The notes under the pieces: model-generated
What the model saw: only the letters and a program-made list of their open reading frames with translations
What the model was told of the DNA's origin: nothing
The model's database searches: none
Source: Nissolia schottii
Taxonomy: Eukaryota > Streptophyta > Magnoliopsida > Fabales > Fabaceae
Direction of reading: 5' to 3'
NCBI GenBank assembly: GCA_003254905.1
Contig: QANU01095819.1
Coordinates: forward strand, 1,574,566-1,638,565
Length of the DNA: 64,000 nucleotides
Program-made: the position numbers and the translations under genes
Shown: positions 54,540 to 64,000 of the stretch, piece after piece
Layout of the letters: each line of letters starts with the position of its first letter
Position numbering within the stretch: the stretch's first letter is position 1

Positions 54540-56412
54540 AGTCTTAATCATTTATTAGTAACCTATTTCATGTCTTTAAACAAGTACAGATGCAGGATCC
54601 AAATCATATGAAGCATAAAACCAAAATTATGAGATTCAAAACAGCAAAGACAGCTATCATGATCAGTAAAATTCATATTTCGGTTCACGTTTTTTTTCTT
54701 TTAAAAAAGGACAATTATCCAACTTGGCAAGTCACATTGTGTTGAATTTTTTTTGGTACTTTTGTTAAGCGTAACAGGCATCGACGGACATCATCTTGTC
54801 CCACCAATAATACTTAATTCTATTGTATTATATTATATAACTTGGCCGCAATTTTATATAACCCCCCTTTTTTTATGAAGCAATTGGTTACAATCCAATC
54901 TTAAGTTCAAAATACATCTCATTGATTTAAGTTAATCTCACTCCATTCTCACATGCATAGGACTTGGTCCAATAAATTAGAATCAAGACCTAAACTCTAT
55001 GTATGAAGTAGCTCGAGCTTCTCTATTACGTGTCAAGTGGTTCATAAGAGATGTGTGTTTGTTTCAACTTATTTATCAAAGTAATCACATTTTTCTTTGC
55101 TGAAATAATTAGTTTTGTATATTTTCATAAATTTTTTAAAATAATCACAATCTCAAAAAAATATGTTTTCAACTTTTTTTTGAAGAAACTAAATAAAATA
55201 GCTTCTAATAAAAATATATATTTTCAATATTTTGAGCTCTATATCATAATTAATTAATTAATAATTTTTTTTAAAAGCTGAAATAAATGTATCTTATGTT
55301 AATATTAATAATATTATTTTAAATTTGACTGCACGTGTGTGAAAGAAAACCATTTTTTTTCTTCTAATTTTTACTTATTCTGGAAACAACAAGTGTCAAA
55401 AGAGGATGGAAAATGGCTCGGTACTGAACATATATTACAAACTCATACACATTAATTATGATTAGAGCTTGCAAATATCAGGTCATGATTCATGAACATG
55501 CAATATTACAACTGATATATAAGCAATTAGTGAAAATTTTACAGGAATGCACTAATTAACTTGGTTGGAAAAAGGTCGACTTCTAATCTTGTACTATATA
55601 TATTATAGCTACAGACATTAATAACTATAGCGAGTGGTAGGAAAATGACCACAAAGCTAATAAGGCAGAAAGAATCAAACCACGTGCTAAGGTCTCCACA
55701 TATCACTCATATCATATACATCTTCACGTTTTCTTTAATGTGTCTAATATTACACGACATTGATTAACATATGGTGGACCTAAGGCAGAGGATACATATA
55801 AGGTGGATTATGAAGTACACTATGCTACTTAATTTATTTATTTATGTTAATTTTTATAATTAAATTTATTAAATCTTATTATTATTTCATAATCTAATAT
55901 AGTAATATGATATATTCATAAATTATATGATCTAATGTGATAAATTAATATTTTTCAATATAATATCTGTAGAGAGGTGCATCGTAAGTTTAAATGGTTC
56001 ACAAATCTCTAAATCGCTTATAAGTTAGTTCTTTCAATAATTTGACTAATGAAAAATTTATCACGATTATGTAGAACATGAAATGATAATAAAATTCGAT
56101 GAATTTAATTATAAAAATTATCAAATTGATAAATTAAGTAACATGAAGTATTTACTTCATAAAGTATTTAAACAACCCCCTACATATAATATAAAGAGTC
56201 AATTATCAAGTTGATCCCATAATAAATAGTCAGTATTTACTTAATTCTTAAAAAAAATTGAAGTGTCAACTTAGTATCTGACTATAAAACACTCAAATGA
56301 ATGCTAATAATCTCAATTAATAGACATACGATAGTTTGTATTTTTTTTCTACTTAGTGAAAAAAAAAAAGAATTTGAGAGAAAGACATTGTAATAAATAT
56401 AAACACAAACTT
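54540..56412. other. Intergenic with weak LTR-like similarity
   Basis: At 54965-55015 the words GGTCCAATAAATTAG, then ATCAAGACCTAAAC resemble 27650-27700 (GACCCAATACATTGG, then CTCAAGACCTAGAC), suggesting two old copies of one repeat. No gene seen. Confidence 0.4.
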
Positions 56413-56484
56413 CACGCTAGTGGGATTCAAACCCACAATCGCATGATTAGAAGTCAAGAGCCTTATCCATTAGGCCATGGGCGC
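56413..56484 (-). pseudogene. Degenerate tRNA-Arg (anticodon UCU)
   Basis: On the minus strand, GCGCCCATGGCCTAATGG (acceptor and A box) leads to an anticodon loop CTTCTAA (anticodon TCT) and a T arm GTGGGTTTGAATCCCAC (B box). The D and T stems pair. The anticodon stem has one T-T mismatch. The 3' acceptor strand (TAGCGTG) pairs poorly with GCGCCCA unless one base is missing. It is probably a tRNA pseudogene or the head of a SINE, not an active gene. Confidence 0.7.
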
Positions 56485-57262
56485 TTTAATTATCTTTTTA
56501 TATAGCTCAATCTTCTCAACTTGCATATGTGCCTAAATAATCACTAACTAAACCAACTATCAGCTAACCAAGAAACCAATCACGCCATGTGTGGTAATAA
56601 AACTTCCAATGAAAATTACAATTACTTTCAACAAGATGGTCATTTCTTCTCCTTTCCCTCAAAAATGAGAAAACATATGTCTATATCCTTTATAGTGAAG
56701 AAGAAGACACAAGTGGCCAGTATATGGAGCTACAATGTTAATGATAACAAATGAACAAGAAGCCATACGTAGCTTTAATGCCAAACAGCTAAGCTTTAAA
56801 GCAGTGAAAGAACTATCATAACCACCAAATTCAGATTCATTTCGGTGTATATTACTTTGTTATAAATGTGGAACCATCAACTAAATTGACATAATAGGTC
56901 ATGAATTCACCAGCCAAAGGATGAATCACACTAATTGTGGGACTATATCCCTAGTGACTAGACAGATTTTTTGCCCTTATGCTTAACTACATATATGTGA
57001 TCATGCAGCACTTTTTGTTAAGCCAGTTGAAACAGTTGAAATTCGTACGGAACAATTTTATTGAACACAATTTTTTCCTGTTTTGCTTTTTTTCTTTTGG
57101 GTACATTTTCGCTTATTTATTTGTACTTTAATTGTGATCAAGTTGAAGTGTTGGAAAATGATGTCGAGTGTGGGATACGCACATTGATAATGTAACATTA
57201 ATATATTATTTTAGAATTATAATATCAATAAATTGTTGGATAAATTGTGAGTAATTTAGGGT
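56485..57262. other. Intergenic
   Basis: No gene or repeat structure seen. Confidence 0.5.
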
Positions 57263-57270
57263 GTGTTTGG

Positions 57271-57634
57271 TGGATTTTTTACATATATATGGTCTCAACA
57301 CATTTGTATTCCCATAATATGGTCCATTCAAAAAAATTACGAATGTATGAGTTTTTTGTCTGAAATCACCACCCCCTATGGCGATTTCAGACATTTGAAT
57401 TTTTTTTATTTTTTATTTTGACTTTTTGAATTTTTTATATTTTTAAAGTCTGAAATCGCCACAGGGGGTGGCGATTTCAGAGTCTGAAATTTTTTTTTTT
57501 AAAAATTTTGGATTTTTTGAAATCGCCACCCCCTGTGGCGATTTCAGAAATTTGTCTCATATTTTCGTAATTTCTCATTCTAACCCATATTTTCGGAATT
57601 CCTCCCTCCAAACCCACATATATGTCAAAATCCC
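57271..57634. mobile_element. Fold-back element with three inverted-repeat cassettes (364 bp)
   Basis: GTGTTTGG (8 bp, 9 with the following T) flanks the element at 57263-57270 and 57635-57642. The ends are GGATTTTTTACATATATAT and, from the right strand, GGGATTTTGACATATATGTG. Inside are three copies of an inverted-repeat cassette with arms GAAATCGCCAC/GTGGCGATTTC: 57361-57391 (one arm diverged), 57449-57481 and 57518-57547. The central spacer is CCCC-type, GGGG-type and CCCC-type in turn, so neighbouring copies lie in opposite orientation. No protein is encoded. The 8-9 bp duplication fits a hAT or Mutator origin. Confidence 0.7.
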
Positions 57635-57642
57635 GTGTTTGG

Positions 57643-58505
57643 TTTCAGTTTTCATTTCTAAAATTTTTTATTTTTAAGATTTTATGGAAAAAAATAGTGA
57701 AGATAGAAAATGAAAATAGAAAATTGAATTTTATAATTTTTACAGTTTTCTCTACAAAATTATAAGAATAGAAAATTCTGAAAATAGAAATTAAAAATAA
57801 AAACTAAAATTAAACGCATTCTTAATTTTTTTTGTAACGATGAAACGATAAGTTCGAATCTCAAGAAATATTTTTTCTCACGATTTTCTTTATTTTAAAA
57901 AAATTATGATGCTTTCATAAAAAATTAACTTTAAATGTGAAATACTATATAATATAATCAATTATAGAGAATTCTAAAGGCGCCTTGGTTCGCGGTGAAT
58001 ATCCCCAAAGGGACTTTTGTTTGTAGGGGAGCATATTAGGGTTAATGGACACGTTTGTTTGCATTTTAAGTGGATGAAAAAAAAAACTTATGTTAATTTT
58101 TTTTTATTATTTATTTATGTTTTTTTAAAAAAATAGAAGTAGACGTAATCATTTTTTTTATTTGTTTTGAGAAGCATGTAAACATATGCTTTTAATAAAA
58201 TTATAAACAATAAAAAAGTATATACTCTATAAAAAAAGTATTTTTTTTTAACATAAACGTAAATAATCACACTCAATACTCATTGTCTTAGAATTTTAGA
58301 ATAAAATATGACGTAAAATATTTTATGTAGGTGCTAAATTACTACATTATTAATCCATGACACCACTAGCAATTTTATGATTATGAAAATAAATAAATGA
58401 AGACATGATCTATTCTACCAGCCAAAGAATGATCAATGCGGGGGAAAAGAAAAAGTACAGTCATACCGTTATTTTGACGGTCAAACTAGCTAGATATGAA
58501 TATTT

Positions 58506-58538
<33 letters not shown>

Positions 58539-59459
58539 GAGATGATGACACATATGAAAGGCTAATAATAGGAACATATAAACTATAGGATCAGCAGACC
58601 AGTCCAAAACAAGAAAGTGGGAGCAGTACAGAAGGAAAGGCAGTGACCCAACAATCACAATGTAATATTGAGAGACACACAGTTCAAATACTTCAAAAAG
58701 TGACAAAAACAAAGCCAACACACAAGGCTTTTGAAATTTGTGTGTGTGTGTGTGGGGACATGCCCTTACCAATCAGTATCTATTTTAGCTTGGCTCTATA
58801 CACATTATTTGATGGTGGATGAAAAAGTTCTAGAATGTTAAGCTGTTCTCAACTTGCAATATATAAAGGGACTTTTTCGAGTAACAGCAGAAGTCATGCC
58901 CTCAATGATATTACTCCCGTTTTATTTTTATTTATTTATTAAAAGCACTACTATTAATATCTAAAATTTATCGAATGATATAAGATAATTTTAATAATTT
59001 TATATTATATTTTTTTAAATGTCTTTTCACGCAAGAACTTTACTTTTGACTTTTTAGTCATAATAGTTCTGTTATCATATTAAAAATCATTTCTCCCAAA
59101 AGCTTAAACTAGTAAAAAAATATAATTTTAATGATTTTATATTATACCTCTTTACAATTTTGGATAATCTTTATTTACTACTACTAGATTTCACGTAGAT
59201 TGAAAAATGACATGCTATACAATCAATATATGTGAGATAAAGTACACAAACTTTTCTTTTATTTCATTTTTATTGGTACAAACAAAACGCACATTTCAAA
59301 TTTCATGTTCTTATGAAAAATAAAGATATCAAACTCCAAATTAAGCTCCATATTAATTAATTAATTAAAGATAAATGCATAACCACTAAGGTTAATTAAT
59401 TATTCATGAAAAAATTAATCAAAGAAAATGAAAATGAGTCTTATTGTCACAATTAGAAA
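57643..59459. other. Intergenic with microsatellites
   Basis: A (CA)n(TA)n tract lies at 58507-58538 and a (TG)n tract at 58739-58753. No supported gene. Confidence 0.5.
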
Positions 59460-59733
59460 GGGATAACGAATAGTTAATTAAGTTAGTTGGCTGATTAGTT
59501 AAGTTAGTTGAGAAGTTAGTTACCAATTTGCAATCTCAAGTTTATGGATATGGTGAATATAAACCTTCCCCTCCTGATTCTGTCAAAATGATGGATCAGA
59601 ATATACAAACATCAAGCAAAGCTATTATCTTCTTTCCTTTCTTCTCTGGTTCATCATTTCCTTTCTTTCTCAAGTTCATCAATTCTTTTCTGGTTTATCC
59701 ATGGCTGCTATACTCTCATATTAGAGAGTTAAT
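59460..59733 (+). mobile_element. Putative degenerate 5' LTR of the copia element
   Basis: The stretch before the gag start contains a GTTAGTTGGCTGATTAGTTA repeat, a pyrimidine-rich TCTTTCC stretch and CATATTAGAGAGTTAATA, directly before TGGTATCATTCGC at 59735. That last word resembles the TGGTATCAGAGC initiator-Met primer-binding site of copia elements. The LTR's left end is uncertain and no 3' LTR is present for comparison. Confidence 0.4.
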
Positions 59734-59734
59734 A

Positions 59735-62600
59735 TGGTATCATTCGCGATCTTTCTCCAAGATTCTGCCATGGAGAATTTGGAACAACCATCTTCTCCCC
59801 CTGCAAGAATTGATCAAAACTCAATTCTCCAACAAATTCAGCAGCTTCAACAATTGCTGCGATTTGGCAATTCATCTACAACTTCATCCACTGATCCCAC
59901 ATTGGATCCCTATTATCTTCATCCTGGTAAGAATCCGAGTACATCATTGATTTCCATAACTCTCACTCCTCAGAATTATCATACATGTGGGAGAGCTATG
60001 AAACTTGATCTTACAGGAAAGAATAAACTGAAGTCCATAGATGGTTCGATATTGAAGCCTTCTAGCAATGATCCTCATCATGCTGCTTAGGATAAATGCA
60101 ACACTTATATATTTTCTTGGACTACTCATTCTTTAAGCCCTGAGATTTGTTAGAGTGTAATTTGGATTGATGATTGTTATCAATTATGGCTTGATCTTAA
60201 GAGAAGATATTACCGAGGGGACATCTTCAGAACTGCAATTTTGCAGGAAGAACTATACACAATTAAGCAAGGTGACTTCTCTATCCCTAATTACTTCTCC
60301 AAAATGAAGATTCTTTGAGAAGAACTTGATAGTTTCTTGCCAATTCCTATTTGTATGTGTACCTCTCCCTACAACTGTGGACTTGGTTCTACACCAGCAC
60401 TTGTCAATGCTTGTAAAATCCCTTAATCTCTCAACAAGGCTGACATTTGGCATATGAGGGTAGGACATCCATCTCTTAAAAAGTTGCATCTTTTACAAAA
60501 GGAATTTTCTGATGTAAATTGCTCACACTCACACAAACATTATGCAGTATACCACTTTGGCAAAATGAAAAAGAAACCTTTTCCTATGAGTTCTTCTTCT
60601 TCCACTAAATGTTTTGAGTTTTTACATGCTCATATTTGGGGACCTATTTCTACTCCATCAATGTTTGGCCATAAATACTTTATTACCATTGTAGATGACT
60701 AATCTAGATACACTTGGATTTTTTTTTGCATGATACTGAAGTCTGAAGTTGCACCATTGCTATAGTCTTTTGTTCAAATGGCTCACATTCAATATAATGC
60801 TTTAGTTAAAACCATAAGAAGTGATAATGGCCAAGAATTTATTATGCATGATTTTTTCAACAAAATTGAAATTCTTCATCAGAACACATGTGTAGAAACA
60901 CCTCAGCAAAATGTTGTAGTTGAGAGAAAGCATCAAAGCATTCTAGCTATTACTAGAACTTTGCTATTTCAATGTGAAATTTCAACTTGTTTTTGGAATT
61001 TTGCAGTTGGCCATGCCACATTCGTCCTAAATAGGTTGCCTAGTTCTAAACTTTCAAATCAAATTCCTTATGCTATTTTGCATAACCAAAAGCCTGATTT
61101 GTCCAATCTAAGAATTTTTGGTTCTTTGCGCTATGCCTCAACTTTTTCTGCTGGCAGAAAGAAATTGGACAGCAGAGCTAGGTAATGTGTTTTTCTAGGA
61201 TTTAAACATGGCACCAAAAATTATATGTTATATGATTTGAACTCTAAAGAGCTTTTTGTTTCTAGACATGTAGAGTTTTATGAAACCATTTTTCCCTAAA
61301 CTACTCAATACTTCAGTTTCTGATTCTTCTGCTTCCAGTTCTGTCACTACACCAAATTTCTATTCCACCAATTCTCAATTTTTTCATGATTTCAATTCCC
61401 ATATCTTTCAAATTCTGTACAAACCACTAGTGCACATGATTTGAGAACTACTTCAGTTCCTGCACTTCTAATAACATTTCTAATTCATCACCCGATGCAT
61501 CTCAATCTCCTTCCTCTAGTATCCCAAATTCAACACATATTCCTCTCAATCCTTCAAGCTCTGATTCAAGTGCTCCTGCTGATCATTCCATTGTTGTTCC
61601 CTTAAGAAGATCTTCTAGGGAAAAGAAAATTCCTTCTTATCTAAAGGACTATCATTGTAACCTATCCAACACCTCCAATGTTTCCTTATCTTCAAGTATT
61701 CCTTATCCCATTTCCCATGTTCTTAACTACAACAACCTCTCCCCATCCTATAAACAATTTTCCCTAGCCATTTCCTCTCATACAGAACTTACCAGCTATA
61801 AGGCTGTAGTGATTCATGATTGTTGAAAGCAAATTATTCAAAGTGAATTGCAATTTCCAAAAGATAATAGCACCTGGATCCTTACAGATTTTCCTCCTGG
61901 AAAGAGGGATATTGGCTGTGAATGGGTGTTTAAAATCAAATACAAATCTGATGGCAGCATTGTAAGACATAAGGTAAGGCTTGTTGCAAAAGGGTATAAT
62001 CAAACTGAAGGATTGGACTACTTGGAGACATTCAGTCCTGTGGCTAAGATGACCACAATTCGCATTGTTCTAGCTCTAACTGCTACCAATAATTGGTTCT
62101 TTAAACAATTGGATGTTAATACAACTTTTCTTCATGGTGACCTTCATGAGAAAGTATATATGCAAATTCCTCCTGGCTATACAACTGAATCCAAGTCAAA
62201 AAAAGTGTGCAAGCTCATCAAATCCCTCTATGGCCTAAAGCAAGCCAGCCGCTAATGGAATTTCAGGTTGACTGAATTTTTTGCTGAATGCTGGCTATGT
62301 TCAATCAAGAGGAGATTATTCTCTTTTTACCAAAGCCAATGGTTCATCTTTTACTGCAGTATTAGATTATGTTGATGATCTTTTACTCATTAGAAATAAC
62401 CTATCTGAGATTCATTCTATAAGAGATTCCTTGCACACTGAATTTACTATCAAAGATTTAGGAAATGCAAAGTACTTCCTAGGCATGGAACTTGCTCGAA
62501 GCTCAAAAGGAATTGCTTTATTTCAAAGAAAATTTGCCTTAGAACTTCTCCAGGATGCTGGTTTAATGGCATCCAAGCCTGCTGCTGTAACACCTTAGCT
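59735..62600 (+). pseudogene. Decayed Ty1/copia retrotransposon (gag-int-RT), 3'-truncated
   Basis: Reading frames in order: gag N-terminus from ATG 59770 (DPYYLHPGKNPSTSLISITL, then NYHTCGRAM); a broken gag remainder; a jump near 60420 into the GAG-pre-integrase word WHMRVGHPSLKKL; integrase core (60454-61185, IRSDNGQEF and VVERKHQSIL); a low-complexity linker; reverse transcriptase (61848-62598, with [14 protein letters not shown] and YVDDLL). Zinc knuckle and protease are missing. Stops interrupt gag (60088, about 60151 and 60316), integrase (60700, 60764 and 61183), the linker (about 61824) and RT (62253), and a frameshift lies near 62270. The first integrase aspartate is changed (LHAHIWG for the usual H-x-D-x-WG). 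RNase H and the 3' LTR are absent. It cannot move by itself. Confidence 0.9.
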
Positions 62601-62902
62601 AGCTAGCTTACACTTAAGTCGTAACCAATGCTTCGCTAGGTTGTTACTCCCTTCGTTGGAATACATACAGCCCTATGTCAACTTTTGAAAATATCTCTTT
62701 ACTCAAAATATGGACCAATTTAAAACTTTTGTCATCTCTTTACTTTGTCACAAATTAGGAGCCATGCATGTTGCAGTCGTATAATACTAACGATAGAGCC
62801 TTATGGCTTAGTACTCCTCAATTTAGGGAACTCAACACTTGTTTATCATGCAATTGACAAAACGGTCCAACATATACACGGTCCATCTAAAACATCAACA
62901 TC

Positions 62903-62904
<2 letters not shown>
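62601..62904. other. Sequence beyond the copia break
   Basis: Copia similarity stops abruptly after RT at a TAGCTAGCTAGC run. What follows is unassigned DNA without a gene. Confidence 0.5.

Positions 62905-62940
<36 letters not shown>
62905..62940. repeat. (CA)n microsatellite bordering the gap
   Basis: About 18 CA units that run straight into the assembly gap, which probably broke here. Confidence 0.9.
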
Positions 62941-63617
62941 NNNNNNNNNNNNNNNNNNNNNNNNNNNNNNNNNNNNNNNNNNNNNNNNNNNNNNNNNNNN
63001 NNNNNNNNNNNNNNNNNNNNNNNNNNNNNNNNNNNNNNNNNNNNNNNNNNNNNNNNNNNNNNNNNNNNNNNNNNNNNNNNNNNNNNNNNNNNNNNNNNNN
63101 NNNNNNNNNNNNNNNNNNNNNNNNNNNNNNNNNNNNNNNNNNNNNNNNNNNNNNNNNNNNNNNNNNNNNNNNNNNNNNNNNNNNNNNNNNNNNNNNNNNN
63201 NNNNNNNNNNNNNNNNNNNNNNNNNNNNNNNNNNNNNNNNNNNNNNNNNNNNNNNNNNNNNNNNNNNNNNNNNNNNNNNNNNNNNNNNNNNNNNNNNNNN
63301 NNNNNNNNNNNNNNNNNNNNNNNNNNNNNNNNNNNNNNNNNNNNNNNNNNNNNNNNNNNNNNNNNNNNNNNNNNNNNNNNNNNNNNNNNNNNNNNNNNNN
63401 NNNNNNNNNNNNNNNNNNNNNNNNNNNNNNNNNNNNNNNNNNNNNNNNNNNNNNNNNNNNNNNNNNNNNNNNNNNNNNNNNNNNNNNNNNNNNNNNNNNN
63501 NNNNNNNNNNNNNNNNNNNNNNNNNNNNNNNNNNNNNNNNNNNNNNNNNNNNNNNNNNNNNNNNNNNNNNNNNNNNNNNNNNNNNNNNNNNNNNNNNNNN
63601 NNNNNNNNNNNNNNNNN
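62941..63617. other. Assembly gap (677 n)
   Basis: Undetermined bases. Open frames across it are meaningless. Confidence 0.99.
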
Positions 63618-64000
63618 GAGAGTGACAGCATAACAAAGGAAACCTGTAATCTTTTCATGCGCGAGAGCGATGAATAAGTTAAGAACTGATGGCGAGAAAT
63701 CAAAGGAATGATAGTTCTGATGTTAAGTTATGAATGCATGAAACTGTAATATGATTCAAAACCCAACAAGCTTCCTGATCTGTCTCTACTTTGTTGCCTA
63801 TTTATCTTTCTATTATTTATTTATTTATTTATCTAAATATCAAATCACCAATCCTTCACTTCATTGTTTAATTAACAAACTCAAGAACGGTATTTTTGCA
63901 ACTCTCTGTGGATACGATCATACCCGACTGTACTGCAATTGGATTCCTTGTGAATCTGAAAGCTGTAAAGTAGGATGTATTATTTTTGAACGACGAGAGT
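63618..64000. other. Intergenic end of window
   Basis: No supported gene, repeat or signal. Confidence 0.5.

Noticed and set aside
58461..58772. 103-codon minus-strand frame
   Set aside because: Ends are translated CA/TA and TG microsatellites; no conserved domain.
62745..63703. Long frames of 249-310 codons on both strands
   Set aside because: They run through the block of n and the CA repeat; not real.

Overview
This is a 64 kb piece of plant nuclear genome. Intergenic DNA is very AT-rich, genes have many GT-AG introns, microsatellites and transposon remains are frequent, and the intact genes encode plant-specific proteins. Several proteins (the class III HD-ZIP factor, the plastid FtsH-like protein, TKPR1) read like legume sequences. 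The repeat types, such as a GTGTTTGGTTCTAG...GACAGA element in a TKPR1 intron, suggest a peanut-like (Arachis) papilionoid legume. Legume is likely; the genus is only an inference. There is one 677-base gap, and two single n positions look like assembly joins.

Layout. 1-12.4 kb is gene-poor: an LTR fragment, palindromic repeats, a TGGGCC-rich patch, a CACTA-like end and a 229 bp Mutator-like MITE. 12.5-16.2 kb carries two small minus-strand genes (DUF761 and DUF1677). 17.9-23.7 kb is an 18-exon minus-strand class III HD-ZIP gene (ATHB-15/CORONA type) whose miR165/166 site is split by an intron. 24-29 kb is intergenic. 29.4-46.7 kb is the gene-dense core: NUP35 (+), FTSHI2 (+), an early-nodulin-like phytocyanin (+), an ankyrin/PGG membrane protein (-) and TKPR1 (-). 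46.7-59.4 kb is gene-poor and rich in MITEs and LTR debris, with one tRNA-Arg relic. 59.5-62.6 kb is a decayed Ty1/copia element, followed by a (CA)n tract and the gap.

The genes form no single pathway. The HD-ZIP III factor acts in meristem and vascular patterning, NUP35 in the nuclear pore, FTSHI2 in chloroplast protein import and TKPR1 in pollen-wall sporopollenin synthesis. The ankyrin/PGG protein belongs to a stress-signalling family, and the DUF genes are uncharacterised. NUP35 next to FTSHI2 recalls Arabidopsis At3g16310/At3g16290, which suggests old microsynteny.

The most novel-looking signals are in the repeats. Three dispersed elements (10.05, 48.3 and 52.1 kb) share related terminal inverted repeats, 9 bp target-site duplications and a reiterated internal motif (AAWGTTTRYGCA), so they look like one Mutator-type MITE family. 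A separate 364 bp element at 57.3 kb contains three alternating copies of an inverted-repeat cassette. I saw no clearly new protein-coding system.
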